Shown here: positions 1 through 11,373 of the stretch, in pieces
How positions within the stretch are numbered: the stretch's first letter is position 1
Layout: every line of letters begins with the position of its first letter
Source of the DNA: Platanthera guangdongensis
Taxonomy: Eukaryota > Streptophyta > Magnoliopsida > Asparagales > Orchidaceae
Direction: 5' to 3'
Assembly (NCBI GenBank): GCA_039583875.1
Contig: CM077162.1
Location: 166,427,220 to 166,491,219, forward strand
Length of the DNA: 64,000 bases
The notes under the pieces: model-generated
Databases searched by the model: none
Told to the model about the DNA's origin: nothing
The model's input: only the letters and a program-made list of their open reading frames with translations
Made by a program: the position numbers and the translations under genes

Positions 1-10
1 GGTAAGCCTA

Positions 11-1885
11 ATGGGTAGGAGAAAATTTGAGAGGGACCCCTTTGTGGATGGGATTATTTATGCATTGGTTCTTTTGAGTAATAATAAAGAAAATGGGGTT
101 TTAGAAGATTTACCCAAAGAATTAAAAAAACTGCTGGAAGAGTATAAGGATGTCTACCCGGACGAGTTGCCCCCTACGTTACCCCCTCTACGTGATATCC
201 AACATGCCATTGACTTTATGTCGGGCGCCTCATTGCCTAATCAGCCCCATTATAGGTTGCACCCCGCAGCCCATGAGGAGCTCCAAGCCCAAATTTCGGA
301 TTTATTGGCAAAGGGGTTCATTAGGAACAACAAGAGTCCGTGTGCGGTACCGGCTTTGTTGGCTCCAAAAAAGGATGGTACGTGGCGTATGTGTGTAGAC
401 AGTAGAGCCATAAATAAGATCACTATCAAGTATAGGTTTCCCATCCCTAGATTGGACGATCTTTTGGATATGTTGTCTGGTGCCTCGATCTTCACGAAAT
501 TGGATTTGCGGAGTGGTTACCATCAGATTCGGATATGTGATGGGGATGAATGGAAAACTGCATTTAAATCTAAGGACGGGCTCTACGAATGGTTGGTCAT
601 GCCATTTGGGTTGTCAAATTCTCCAAGCACCTTCTCACGAATGATGACCCACGTATTCCAACCATACATGGGACGATTTGTGGTGGTGTACTTTGATGAC
701 ATATTGATTTATAGCACCACTTTTGACTCACATGTGTCTCACTTACGGATTATTCTATCTACACTGCGGGACGAAAAATTATATTTAAATTTAAAGAAGT
801 GTATATTTTATGTAAAGGAAGTGGAATTTTTGGGCTACCTGGTTGGATCTGAGGGAATAAAGGTAGACCCCAGTAAGGTGAAAGCAATTCTGGAGTGGCC
901 CGAACCCACAAGCTTGAGAGACGTTAGGAGTTTCCACGGGTTAGCCTCATTTTATAGACGATTTATTCGGGATTTTAGTACTATTATGGCTCCCGTGACG
1001 GAATGCATGAAAAGGGGTGAGTTTAAATGGACGCGAGCAGCTACCCAGGCATTCCAACACATTAAGAAGATGATGACTGAGGCTCCTATTTTGCGCTTAC
1101 CATATTTTAATAAAGTATTTGAATTGACATGTGACGCATCCGGAGTAGGAGTAGGAGGTGTCTTAAGCCAAGAGGGACACCCAATAAGTTATTTTAGCGA
1201 GAAATTGGCGGGTGCAAAACTTAATTATTCCAATTACGATAGAGAGTTCTATGCCATCATTAGATGCCTACACCAGTGGAGACACTACCTCCTTTCCAAG
1301 GAGTTCGTGATTCTCTCTGACCATGATTCACTCAGGCACATTAATGGGCAATCTAAAATCAGCCCCCGTCATGCAAAATGGGTATCTTATCTGCAAGAGT
1401 TTTCGTTCACCTTAAAACACCTTAAGGGCACTGAAAAACGTGTGGCCGACGCGCTTAGTAGAGTGATACTTTTATTGTCGATCATGGAAGTAAAAGTTGT
1501 CGGATTTGAGAAAATAAAGGATGAATATGCCATGTGTCCTGATTTTGGAGAAGTGTATCTAGCAGCACACGATGACTCACCAATGATAGTGTCAGCATAT
1601 ATATTGAGAGACGGTTATTTATTTCGGCACGCTAAGCTATGTATTCCCCGTACCTCCCTACGCCATCACATAGTATGGGAACTACATAGTGGCGGGTTGA
1701 GCGGCCATTTTGGGCGGGATAAAACGATAGCCTTAGTCGAGGAGAAATTCTATTGGCCTAAACTTCGCGTTTTAGTTGGGAAAATCGTGAGTAGCTGTCG
1801 GGTTTGTCAAGTGTCTAAAGGGGAAAGACTAATGTGGGACTATACACTCCGTTGCCTATTCCATCTAGACCTTGGGAGGATGTGA
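11..1885 (+). pseudogene. Gypsy pol of C: RT, RNase H, integrase zinc region
   Basis: The start is N-terminally incomplete because the element continues left. Reverse transcriptase covers about residues 60-310, with the catalytic motif VVYFDDILIYS near residue 227 (nt 689-700). The Ty3 RNase H follows at about 365-490, with FELTCDASG and ILSDHDSLRHIN. An HHCC integrase zinc motif (HSGGLSGHFG ... SSCRVCQ) closes the frame. The frame fails near 1845-1850, where one base appears to be missing, and the integrase core continues in the next frame from 1834. As it stands this would give a truncated polyprotein. Its role would have been replication of the retrotransposon RNA and DNA integration. Confidence 0.92.
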
Positions 1886-2697
1886 GTATGGACTTTATTT
1901 TGGGGCTTCCTCCAACCCAGCGACGACACGATTCCATTTTTGTGGTGGTTGATAGGTTCTCTAAGATGGCTTATTTCATACCCTGTAGTAAGACTAATGA
2001 CGCGTCTCACATTGCAAAATTATATTTTAAAGAGGTGGTGAGTCACCGCGGCGTTCCTAAGACCATTGTCTCGGATCGCGACGTTAAATTCACAAGTTAT
2101 TTTTGTAAGAAGCTTTGGACATTAATGGGAACGAAGTTGTTGTTTTCCGCCGCCTATCACCCACAAACTGATGGGCAGACGGAAGTGGTAAATAGGAGTT
2201 TGGGAAACTTATTGCGTTGTCTTGTGGGTTACCACAAAGGCACTTGGGATTTGCTCCTCCCCCAAGCCCAATTAGCCTACAACAACTCTACCAATCGGTC
2301 TACGGGTATGTCACCAAATGAAGTAGTGCATGGGTACCTTGCAAATGTGCCCATTGACTTGATTCTGTTACCTCCATCTTATCATACAAGTCAATTTGCA
2401 CAATCTTTTGCCGAGCACATACATGACTTACACGCCCAAATACGAACAACGTTAGCTACCACGTATGAGTCGTATCGATCCCAAGCGAATTTACATCGGA
2501 GGGAGTCTAACTTCCAAGTTGGCGATCTTGTTTTAGTGCGCCTTATTCCCACGCGACTGCCTTCTGGCACCGTTAAGAAATTGGCACCAAAGCGAGCCGG
2601 CTCGTTTCGAATTATTAAGAGGCTAGGAGATAACGCGTTTGTTTTGGATTTGCTGACGGATTGGGTATTTCACCCATTTTCAATGTTTCGGATTTAA
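1834..2697 (+). pseudogene. Gypsy integrase core and C-terminus of C
   Basis: This continues pol after a one-base frame change. The DDE integrase core is clear: SMDFILGLPP, VSDRDVKFTSYF and the HPQTDGQTEVVNR block carrying the third acidic residue. Further on the frame carries GDLVLVRLIPTRLPSGTVKK, the usual integrase C-terminal domain of gypsy elements. The frame is lost again near 2655, where a single base is missing just before the conserved ISPIFNVSDL tail, which resumes in the overlapping frame from 2661. Confidence 0.9.
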
Positions 2698-3108
2698 CGC
2701 CGTATGTTTCCATTCCAACTGAGTTGACTTCTATGCCTTCTTTTTCCCCCAATATTTCTTCCTCCACAAATGTCTCTTCTAGGTTGATGAGTGGTAGTTC
2801 CGTGAGTCATTCTTCCATTGCACCTACAGGCCTAGCGCTGGGTGGTAAGTCTTCTACTTTGCTTCCACATGCTGATATGTTTCCTAGATTTCCCCGTACA
2901 TTTCTTGTCCCAGCTCAGGTACTTGCAGATGGCTACACTTCTCCAGCTGATGGCGGCCATCGCCGCTTCCTCGTTCGTTGGCGTGATCGTCCGCCCTCCG
3001 ACGACTCCTGGGTTATTGAGTCGGATCTCTTTCGCTTGGATGAGGACCTCCTCCGCCGCTACCTTGCAGCCCACTCATCGGTGTTGAGTGACTTTAAGGG
3101 GGGAGGAT
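2661..3108 (+). pseudogene. Integrase tail with chromodomain-like block of C
   Basis: The frame begins with the ISPIFNVSDLTPYV tail, then a Ser/Thr/Pro-rich stretch. From about nt 2930 it has a chromodomain-like block containing RRFLVRWRDRPPSDDSWV followed by acidic and leucine residues. Such a block after integrase is typical of chromoviruses and is thought to guide insertion to chromatin. The frame stays open past 3108 into the LTR as far as 3392, but the part after the polypurine tract is LTR sequence rather than protein evidence. Confidence 0.75.
3094..3108 (+). other. Polypurine tract of C
   Basis: A purine run with AAGGGGGGAGGA sits immediately before the LTR start TGATG. It is the expected primer for plus-strand DNA synthesis and fixes the left LTR border. 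Confidence 0.8.
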
Positions 3109-4159
3109 TGATGCCGGCTCGTCTCCCATCCCCTTGCCCGTTGATGCTAAGAGTGCTCGTGATCAAGTTGTTGTGGATGATGATGAAGTTGCTCGTGACC
3201 AAGTTGATGCGGCGCAACATAAAGATGCTCGACGACCTTCTACCGCGACTCGTGACCTTGGTGGCTACAATCTTCGTTCGCGGCGGGCTTAAGCCCTTTC
3301 CTTATTTGCACCTTTATTTTCCTAGTTTAATGTTATCATTATTTCATGTTGTCTTTTATTTTGGACATGTTTTATTTTTGGTGTGCTCATAGCCATCCAA
3401 TAGATGATAAATTGGATGGCTAGATTTTTTTTGCTTGTTTTGGGACTTGCCTATATATAGGCTTATTTGATGAGAAATGAAGGCATGCTATTTGAAAACC
3501 TAAATTAATCCTCTCTTGAGAATTTCGGCCACCTCCCTTTGGGATTGCCGCCCCCCTCATCCTCCTTCTCCTCCTTGTTAGCAAATCGCTTGGGTGATCC
3601 AAGGCTTGTGAAACGCGGAGGCGGATGCTTCTCGGTGTGACTCCGGCGAAGAAGAAGGTTGCCGCTCGGTGTGACGCCGGTGGTGCGTGGACGTGTGACT
3701 CTTCCACTTTCCTTGTGTGATCTTCACCCCATCTTGGGGAGGGTAATATCTACATATTTCCTTTGTGAGTTCTTGTGAGATTTGGAATGGATGCAATGGC
3801 TTTTTATCCGCGATCTTGAATACGATCTTTTGGATTTAATCGAAAACCTTCTTGCGTTTATTTTCGAAACCTTGCAAGAAGCCGGATCGGGTGGATCCTT
3901 TTGCTTGAGGAAGATCTTGGCATATAGTTATTGATCTTCCTCTCAAAAAGGTGTGGAGACCTTTGCTTTCGATCTTCGGTGGGAAAGGATTGGACTGTAA
4001 TTAGATCGTCGCTTTTAGTCCACTCCCCTCCGCGTGTTTGTGCGGGATGACGGCGAATCGTGCGGCTAGAATGTTTGTGTTAGGACACGTTAGAACGTGT
4101 TACGTGGGCTTGAGTTGTAAGAAAATCCGTACGCTATTTTAATCCGACGAATCCCTACA
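3109..4159 (+). repeat. 3' LTR of C (1,051 bp)
   Basis: The LTR starts TGATGCC right after the polypurine tract and ends CCCTACA where copia gag sequence begins, giving the TG...CA ends of an LTR. A TATA box (CTATATATAG) lies near 3450. No second copy is in the window, so age cannot be estimated here. Confidence 0.8.
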
Positions 4160-4539
4160 CCAATGTCATACACGTGTTGAAGACTCTCTCTGCCGGAATA
4201 GAGAGAATGAAGCTCATACCACATCTCCTTAGCCGTCTCGTGATACATGGCTATATAATAAGGTTCGCCATCAAGGGAGTTGAGGAGCCAAGTCTGAACT
4301 CGACCATTGTTGCGCAACCAATCTTCAGTAGGAGCAGCGGGTACAACTTCGGTCAAGTGATGTAGAAAGCTTTTGGACTGAAGAACTCGGCGAACAGAGT
4401 GCACCCACTTCACAAAGCTTTTTTTCCCGGTTAAGGAAATAGTGGTGATCCACATTTCATCCCGGAGTCCAGGAACAAGGGCCGAGCGGTCTGTAAGAGA
4501 GGAAGTCGCCTGTCTGGTAGAATCAAGAGAAGACCCCAT
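4160..4539 (-). pseudogene. Copia gag N-terminus of B, cut by gypsy insertion
   Basis: Reading leftward from ATG at 4539, the frame encodes a copia-type Gag start: about 20 Ser/Thr-rich residues, then the UBN2-like core with VQTWLLNSL and AKEMWYELHSLYSG. Gag forms the particle that packages the element RNA. The frame runs straight into the end of the gypsy LTR at 4159 (after YDIG), so about 125 residues remain. Start choice rests on the in-frame ATG at the head of the open stretch after the long leader. Confidence 0.85.
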
Positions 4540-4989
4540 GGCAAGGCGGTCAGTAGGCTAGACCGGCGGCGAGTAGACCAGCGAATAAAGAGAGATCGCG
4601 CGGAGAGCAGATCACGCGGGTAGACAATCAGCGATCAGAGACGAGACCGCACGAGTAGACCGGACGATCATAACAGCGAGCAGAGGAGCAAACCACGGCG
4701 AGCAGACCGCGCGAACAGAACAACAGCGATCAGAGAGGAGACCGTACGAGCAGAACACAACGAGAAGAAAGAGGCCGCACGGTAAACCGCGCGAGAAGAC
4801 CACACTGTCACGGTGACAACACACCAACATCAAGAAAGAGGCCGCGACCAAGATGCGGAGCCCGCAGCAGAGAGGAAACACCGCAACGACTAGAGAAGTT
4901 GCAACGACCAAGCAACGAATAAATCGCGCGAGAAGACCACATAGTCACGGTGACAACACACGAGCAACAAGAAAGAGGCCGCAACCAAG
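4540..4989 (-). other. Leader of B, proximal piece
   Basis: This is a non-coding, GC-rich, purine/pyrimidine-skewed stretch built of degenerate short repeats (plus strand: variants of GAGCAGACCGCGCGAGTAGAC). It lies between gag and the insertion point of D. The same texture resumes at 10760 on the other side of D. Open frames on both strands here look like by-products of the repeat composition. Confidence 0.7.
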
Positions 4990-4994
4990 ATGCG

Positions 4995-5764
4995 TGTTGG
5001 GAAAAATAGCACGATCCCGACCAGGGCACCTGTAGTGGATTTACAAGCAAGACAAATACAAGCACAATAATAATAAAGTGACACAATAATTTTTAACATG
5101 GAAACCCAATAGGGTGAAAACCACGGGACTATCAGCGTCCACCCTTGAAAGCCTCCACTATAAGACGTGAAAAAATCACGCACAACAAATTACAGGGCTT
5201 TCACCACCGCCACATACACAAGGCACAATTTCCACCACCGATCTACAACGAATCACCACCACCTACACAAGGTACCAGTTCCACAAAGGAATACAAAAAT
5301 CTCACCTTGCCAACGGATTGAAAAATCCGTTCCGAATGCCGCAAAGGAGAAAGGCTACACAAAGCCCCTTCTTCTTTAGAATCCGACGATCTGATTTTCG
5401 ATACTCTTCTCCAAGATCTTCTCTTGATCTTCCTCCACTCAAATCTCTCTTGGAATGAATGTCTTTGGCCTTGGAATTGGCTTCCATTTATAGGCCCCAA
5501 AGAAATGCTACCTAACTCCAAAACTGGTGGTAGGTTTTACCTAACACCTAATTTGGTGGTATGTGCTACCTAATTTGGTGGTAGGTGCCACCTAACTCCG
5601 AATTGTGCTCATTTCAGCTCGTTTATGGAGCGCTGCTCGACGAACCCTGAGCCCAGGCAGCTCCAACATCGCTCCGGCCTCCAAACATAAACTTGTAACA
5701 TCACGAGCAGCTACAAGCATGCCCGGTGGTTTTTACCGACTCGTATGGGAACCACACCCTAACA
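4995..5764 (-). repeat. 3' LTR of D
   Basis: The 770-bp LTR begins TGTTGGG and ends CCTAACA on the plus strand. It is the 3' LTR because the element reads leftward. It is followed at 5765-5775 by AACTCCCCCTT, the complement of a polypurine tract. It pairs with 9985-10754. Confidence 0.95.
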
Positions 5765-5775
5765 AACTCCCCCTT
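5765..5775 (-). other. Polypurine tract of D
   Basis: On the minus strand this reads AAGGGGGAGTT, directly before the 3' LTR. It is the expected plus-strand primer. Confidence 0.85.
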
Positions 5776-7973
5776 CACATCGAGTCGGGAGAAACCGCCA
5801 TCCTGACAATTCTCACACATGTCTCAAACTTCCCTCGGGTCACTACCTTGGTCAGCATGTCCGCCCCATTATCATCGGTGTGAACCTTTAGTAGCTCGAG
5901 CTCCTTCTTCTCCACAACATCACGTATCCAATGATACCGTGTGTCGATGTGTTTCGACCTCGAATGGAACATGGAGTTCTTTCCCAAGTGGATGGCACTC
6001 TGGCTGTCACACAGCAACATATAACGATCCTGAGTGAAACCAAGTTCTCTGACAAACCTCTTCATCCAGAGCAACTCCTTTCCTACCTCAGTTACAGCAA
6101 TGAACTCAGCCTCTGTCGTTGACAGTGCCACACACTTCTGCAGTCTCGATGCCCACGAAACTGCTCCCCTTGCAAATAACATCAGGTACCCGGACGTAGA
6201 TTTTCTAGAGTCCAGATCTCCGGCCATATCAGCATCAGTATAGCCCAGAAGCTCGGGCTTACTGCCTCCAAATCTCAAACTCAGATCTGTCGTCCCCTGC
6301 AGGTACCTCAGAATCCACTTCACCGCGCTCCAGTGTTCTTTCCCAGGGTTGGAGAGAAACCTGCTCACAATACCAATAGCATGAGCAATGTCTGGGCACG
6401 TGCACACCATAGCATACATAAGGCTTCCCACTGCAGACGCATAAGGCACCTTCTGCATAGCCTCTTTCTCCTCCAGTGTGCTGGGGCATTGATCAGCGGT
6501 CAACTTGAAGTGAGCTGCAAGTGGCGTGCTCACCTTCTTCGCCTGATCCATAGAAAAATGTTGCAACACTTTGCGGATATACCGCTCCTGGGATAACCAA
6601 ATGAATCTGGTGCCCCTGTCCCTGCGAATATGCATCCCCAGAATAGTCTTTGCGGGACCCAGATCCTTCATCTCAAACTTCAAACTCAACTGCCGCTTCA
6701 ATTCAGTGATGCGCGCAGTGTTCTTCCCGATGATCAGCATGTCGTCGACATAAAGTAGCAGAATGACGAAGTCTTCAGGAGAACACTGCTTCACAAATAC
6801 GCAATGGTCCAGGGTGGTTTTCGTGAAGTCAATCTCCCCCATAAAAGTCTCGAACTTCCGATACCATTGCCGCGGGGCCTGTTTCAATCCGTACAGACTT
6901 TTCTGCAAGTGGCATACATATCCTTCTTTACCCCTGATACAGTAGCCATCAGGCTGCTCCATGTACAGCTCCTCTTCAAGATCGCCATGTAGAAAAGCGG
7001 TCTTCACGTCTATCTGCTCCACCTCCAAGTCTAGCCTCGCAGCGAGGCCTAGCGCAACTCGAATGGAGGACATTTTCACTACAGGCGAAAATATCTCATC
7101 AAAATCAATGCCCTGTCTCTGTGCAAATCCCTTTACTACCAACCTGGCTTTGTAACGAGGAGGTGTAGGCGAAGCACCCTCCTTCAACCTGAAGATCCAC
7201 CTGTTCTTCAAGGCCTTCTTGCCCTTTGGCAACCGCACCAGGTCGTAGGTATGATTTGTCCGCAGCGATTGCATCTCCTCTTGCATCGCTGCCATCCAGT
7301 GGTGCATATCCGCGCTCTCTACTGCTTTAGAATAGCTCTCTGGCTCCCCTGCATCAGTTAGTAGAACAAACTCTGACGCAGAATATCTGGCGGGCGGATG
7401 CCTAGCTCGATCTGATCTCCTCAACACAGGCTCAGGAGCTGGTGCAGGCTCCTCTTCTGCAACCTCCTCAGCAGCTCCTGGCTCCTCAACATCATCTTCA
7501 GCACCCTGTGCTGGAACTGGCTCCACAGTCTCCTCAACGTGGTCATCACTACCAATAGGCAACTCAGCAGAACGTGAGTCACTCCCAGACTCACCTTTTT
7601 TCTCCAGATCACCTCCAGTTTGCTCCTCGCAGAACACTGCATCTCGACTCCGCACTAACTTATTCGCCACCGGATCAAAGAATCTATATCCGAGCTCACC
7701 ATTATGACCATAACCCAAGAAAATGCACTTCCGGGTCTTCGATTCCAACTTCGATCGTTCGTCCTTGGGAATGTGGACGAAGGCCCTGCAGCCAAAGACC
7801 CGTAAATGACTATAGGACGGGTCCTTCCCATACCAGACTCGATCTGGAACATCCTCATCCAAAGGATAGCTCGGCGAGAGGTTGATGACATGCGCCGTAG
7901 TCAAAAGAGCCTCACCCCAAAACATCTCTGGCAGCTTGGACTCAGAAAGCATGCATCGCACCCTCTCCATCAA
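5775..7973 (-). pseudogene. Copia pol of D: integrase C-terminus, RT, RNase H
   Basis: The frame gives 732 residues. Residues 1-120 end the integrase (RVFGCRAFVHIP, CIFLGYGHNGELGYRFFDP). An acidic linker follows (about 120-200). Reverse transcriptase covers about 240-490, with LLLYVDDMLIIG at 408-411. RNase H covers about 577-720 (YTDADMAG, STTEAEF, CDSQSA). All catalytic acids in RT and RNase H that can be checked by eye are present. The upstream part of pol is in another frame, and a stop (TAG, around 7976-7978) precedes this stretch, so it is no longer joined to the integrase core. Confidence 0.95.
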
Positions 7974-7989
7974 TGTCTAGTTCATCCTT

Positions 7990-9072
7990 TCAGCAACACC
8001 ATTCAGCTGTGGTGTTTTTTTTGGGGGGGGGGGGGGTCTTCTCATGACGAATCTCGTGGTCCTTGCAATACTCATCAAATGGACCCACGTACTCTCCCCC
8101 ATTGTCAGAACGGATACACAACAGCTTCTTTCCAGATTGGCGTTCCATCTCAGCATGGAACCTTCTGAAGGTTTCAAGTACCTGGTCTTTGGTCTTCAAC
8201 GGATAGACCCAAACCTTCCTCGACCAGTCATCAATAAAGGTCACAACATACTGAGCTCCCCCTCGCGTTGCGACCTTCATAGGCCCGCAGACGTCTGTGT
8301 GTACGAGATCCAATGGCTCAGATCTCCTGGTGGACTGATGACGACGGAATGAAACCCGATTTTGCTTCCCCGCCATACAGTGATCACACCTCTCCAAGTG
8401 ATCGGCCGATAGGTCACTGAGTAGCTTCTTCTTCTGTAGGCAGTCCAAGCCCTTCTGGCTAATATGAGACAGTCTCCTGTGCCACAGGGAAATGGATCCC
8501 TCATCTCTCACGGAGTTCACCTGTGGATATTCAGGCCTCCCCTCCATGTAATAAAGGCCGGACTCCCTATAGCCCTTGGCCATAACCAGCGATCCTCGAA
8601 CTAGCTTCCAGAAATCACCACCAAAGACACTTACATGTCCTTCATCTCCAAGCTTCCCCACGAAAAGTAGGTTGAAACGAATATCGGGCACGTGTCGCAC
8701 GTCCCGCAAAATCAGCAACACTCCAGTGCTCGTCTTCAGATGCACGTCTCCACGTCCCAGCACCTTGGACGTATTCCCGTTGCCCATTCGTAACACCCCG
8801 CATTCATGGGTGGTGTACGTGGAAAATAGCTCCCGATTGTGGGAGACGTGCGCAGAAGCACCTGAATCTACAATCCATCTCCTGTCGTCACAGGAGAGCG
8901 CTGTCCTGATTTCATCACCGACAATGACAACATCGTCCTCATCACTGGAGACAACCGTGGCAGTGTGGTTCTCCTCCTTGGCCTCAGTCTCCACACCCTT
9001 CTTCTGCTCATTCTTCCAAGCATAGCAGAACTTCTTAATGTGTCCCTTCTTGTGGCAGAAATGACACTCCAC
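7990..9072 (-). pseudogene. Copia pol of D: zinc knuckle, protease, integrase core
   Basis: The frame opens with the Gag zinc knuckle (CHFCHKKGHIKKFC, CX2CX4HX4C). The aspartic protease follows (WIVDSGASAHVSHN, about residues 66-79), then the GAG-pre-integrase HRRLSHIS block and the integrase core (DLVHTDVCGPM, CIRSDNGGEYVG). A run of 14 G/C bases at 8023-8036 shifts the frame, and the integrase reading ends in an out-of-frame tail. The first codon listed is not a true start. The frame is continuous with gag upstream except for one TGA at 9082-9084. Confidence 0.93.
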
Positions 9073-9081
9073 GTTCTGATA

Positions 9082-9798
9082 TCATGAACGTGACTTCCCT
9101 CTGCTCTGGATTCTTTCCTCCTTCCATCCTCGACTCTTGTTCCTGCCTCTCCCCCTGGATACCGTAAACAGAACATCAGCTCGTGATGAAGAGCCTGACG
9201 TCCCTTGAGACTTCCGTCTCACCTCTTCGTTCAAGATCCCACTCTTGGCGATCTCCATGGTGATAATCCCCTGGGGTGAAGAATTGATCAGTGCAATCCT
9301 GACCATCTCCCAAGAGTCCGGAAGGGACTTCAACAGCCACAGCGTATTGACCTCATCCTCAAATGTCACCTTCATCGCCGTCAACTGATCAATGATTCCT
9401 TGGAACTCATTGACATGATCCATGATCGGTGAGCCTTCCTGGTAGCGGAACTCTCCAAGCTTCGTCAGCAAAGCCAGCTTGTTGATGCTAGTGCTCTTGG
9501 CATACAACGTTTCCAGAGTTCTCCACAGCTCCTTCGCATCCGTGATGCTAGCCACGTAGTTGTAGACGTTCGGCTCTACGAACCGTCTAATGAAACCACA
9601 GAGCTTTCGGTGCTCCACCTGCCATTTAGCCGGATCCATATCCTTCGGCATCTCTTCGAAGATAGGGGCATGCCAGCCCTTGACGTAGATGAGATCCTCC
9701 ATAAGCAAGTGCCACTGATAATAATTTGCTCCATTCAACTTGACCATCTGTTCTGAAGTCAATTCCATCTTGCTAAACCAACTGGCCGGACTGACCAC
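9082..9798 (-). pseudogene. Copia gag of D
   Basis: This is a 238-residue Gag. It starts near the primer site and contains NGANYYQWHLLMEDLI, KELWRTLETLYAKS and LLKSLPDSWEMV, typical of UBN2-type copia Gag. It ends at TGA (9082-9084) one codon-stretch before the zinc knuckle, which continues in the same frame. An Arg codon CGA changed to TGA would explain the stop, because the surrounding text is otherwise continuous. Gag assembles the cytoplasmic particle. Confidence 0.92.
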
Positions 9799-9970
9799 AG
9801 TTCTCTGAGCGCGACTCTCTCACGATAAGTCACTGAAGAGGATAGCCAGAGGACCAATGGTCGTAAACTACCGCACCCAATGCCAAACCTGAGAATGCAA
9901 TCGCCTCGTCTCGAAATCACAAAAGGTCAGCCCAGTATCGGCCCTGTTCTGACTACTGACCAACAATCTG

Positions 9971-9982
9971 GCTCTGATACCA
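9971..9982 (-). other. Primer binding site of D
   Basis: On the minus strand this reads TGGTATCAGAGC, two bases inside the 5' LTR. It is complementary to the 3' end of initiator Met tRNA, the usual copia primer. Confidence 0.92.
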
Positions 9983-9984
9983 CT

Positions 9985-10754
9985 TGTTGGGAAAAATAGC
10001 ACGATCCCGACCAGGGCACCTGTAGTGGATTTACAAGCAAGACAAATACAAGCACAACAATAATAAAGTGACACAATAATTTTTAACGTGGAAACTCAAT
10101 CGGGTGAAAACCACGGGACTATCAGCGTCCACCCTTGAAAGCCTCCACTATAAGACGTGAAAAAATCACGCACAACAAATTACAGGGCTTTCACCACCGC
10201 CACATACACAAGGCACAATTTCCACCACCGATCCACAACGGATCACCACCACCTACACAAGGTACCAGTTCCACAAAGGAATACAAAAATCTCACCTTGC
10301 CAACGGATTGAAAAATCCGTTCTGAACGCCGCAAAGGAGAAAGGCTACACAAAGCCCCTTCTTCTTTAGAATCCAACGATCCGATCTTCGATACTCTTCT
10401 CCAAGATCTTCTCTTGATCTTCCTCCACTCAAATCTCTCTTGGAATGAATGTCTTTGGCCTTGGAATTGGCTTCCATTTATAGGCCCCAAAGAAATGCTA
10501 CCTAACTCCAAAACTGGTGGTAGGTGTTACCTAACACCTAATTTGGTGGTAGGTGCTACCTAATTTGGTGGTAGGTGCCACCTAACTCCGAATTGTGCTC
10601 ATTTCAGCTCGTTTATGGAGCGCTGCTCGACGAACCCTGAGCCCAGGCAGCTCCAGCATCGCTCCGGCCTCCAAACATAAACTTGTAACATCACGAGCAG
10701 CTACAAGCATGCCCGGTGGTTTTTACCGACTCGTATGGGAACCACACCCTAACA
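9985..10754 (-). repeat. 5' LTR of D
   Basis: This 770-bp copy of the LTR is next to the primer site, so it is the promoter LTR. About 14 substitutions separate it from 4995-5764. A plausible TATA box on the minus strand (CTATAAATGG) lies near 10478-10487 (plus: CCATTTATAG), matched in the partner LTR. Confidence 0.95.
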
Positions 10755-10759
10755 ATGCG

Positions 10760-11178
10760 GAGCCCGCAACAGAGAGGAGAAGCCGCGACGACTAGAGATG
10801 TCGCAACGAGAAGAAAGATGAGACCGCATCGAGAAGGCGAGTAGACAAGCACGCAAAGAGAAGGCAAGCACGTGGCAACAAGGCGAGCAGACAAGGAGAT
10901 CACGTCGGTCAAGGCGAGAAGACTAAGATAGATCGCGTAAGGAGACCACAACGAGTAGAAAAAAAGAGCGGGTAGACAGGGAGAAACCGTGCGGTTAGAT
11001 GGGAAGTGGGAAATGACCCCACCTGTCAGAGAAAGAGAGTTAAAAGAGGGCAAAAAGGAAGAGGAAAAAAGGGAGGTGGAAGCCATGAGAGAGAGCAGAA
11101 GAAGGAGCGGTTAGAGAAGACTTAACTGCGCGAGTAGCAGCGGTTAGAGTAAGCTTAACCGCAAGAAGGACCTGTTTG
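10760..11178 (-). other. Leader of B, distal piece
   Basis: This repeat-like, purine-skewed, non-coding sequence lies between the target duplication of D and the primer site of B. It has the same texture as 4540-4989 and was contiguous with it before D inserted. Confidence 0.7.
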
Positions 11179-11190
11179 CCTCTGATACCA
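11179..11190 (-). other. Primer binding site of B
   Basis: The minus strand reads TGGTATCAGAGG directly inside the LTR end. It matches the initiator Met tRNA primer except perhaps at the last base. Confidence 0.85.
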
Positions 11191-11373
11191 TGTGGAGAAA
11201 ACCTGAAACTTGTATATACTTTCTCAATAAATCAAATACAAGGTATGAATACATATTTATAGGAGGGAGAAAGACAGAAGAGATCCCTATACATGATGTG
11301 GGACTAAAGATGAGAGGAGGAAAATAAACAAATGGACTCCATCATGGGCCCCTTTACATAGGCTTTTCCAACA
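11191..11373 (-). repeat. 5' LTR of B (183 bp)
   Basis: The minus-strand LTR starts TGTTGGAAAAGCC and ends TTCTCCACA next to the primer site. A TATA-like CTATAAATATG occurs around 11253-11265. The far border is set by the abrupt switch to copia A RNase H sequence at 11374. Confidence 0.88.

Larger units (their letters stand above)
1..4159 (+). mobile_element. Element C: Ty3/gypsy chromovirus-like, 3' part with 3' LTR
   Basis: The window opens inside a plus-strand gypsy element. Its domains run RT, RNase H, integrase, then an integrase tail with a chromodomain-like block, followed by a polypurine tract and a 1,051-bp LTR. The 5' half and 5' LTR lie off the left edge. The element ends TACA at 4159, directly inside the gag of a minus-strand copia (element B), so C is the younger of the two. 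The bases next to the LTR (CCAAT, 4160-4164) are the likely target duplication, but the other copy is outside the window. The pol frame is nearly intact, with two single-base frame changes. Confidence 0.9.
4995..10754 (-). mobile_element. Element D: full-length Ty1/copia (TNT1/Tork-like), 5,760 bp
   Basis: Two 770-bp LTRs (4995-5764 and 9985-10754) flank gag and pol on the minus strand. The 5-bp target duplication ATGCG is exact at 4990-4994 and 10755-10759. Aligned by eye the LTRs differ at about 14 positions with no gaps (about 1.8%), indicating a fairly recent insertion. The Pol and Gag wording resembles the TNT 1-94/Tork group. The coding region has an in-frame stop after gag, a frameshift at a 14-G run and a second stop, so the copy is not autonomous. 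Confidence 0.96.
4160..11373 (-). mobile_element. Element B: Ty1/copia, 5' part, split by C and D
   Basis: This minus-strand copia is visible as a 5' LTR (11191-11373), primer site, GC-rich leader (two pieces) and gag N-terminus. Its leader is interrupted by copia D (4995-10754) and its gag by gypsy C at 4159. The remaining gag, pol and 3' LTR should lie left of the window. It inserted into plus-strand copia A within the RNase H region, with GAGGT (11374-11378) as the likely target duplication. Its 183-bp LTR resembles the 182-bp LTR of element M at 63510. Confidence 0.85.

Noticed and set aside
4612..5183. Cys/Val/Leu-rich minus-strand frames at 4.6-5.2 kb considered as membrane proteins
   Set aside because: They cross from the B leader into the D LTR over the insertion junction, so they cannot be one ancient gene; composition artefacts of the leader repeats.
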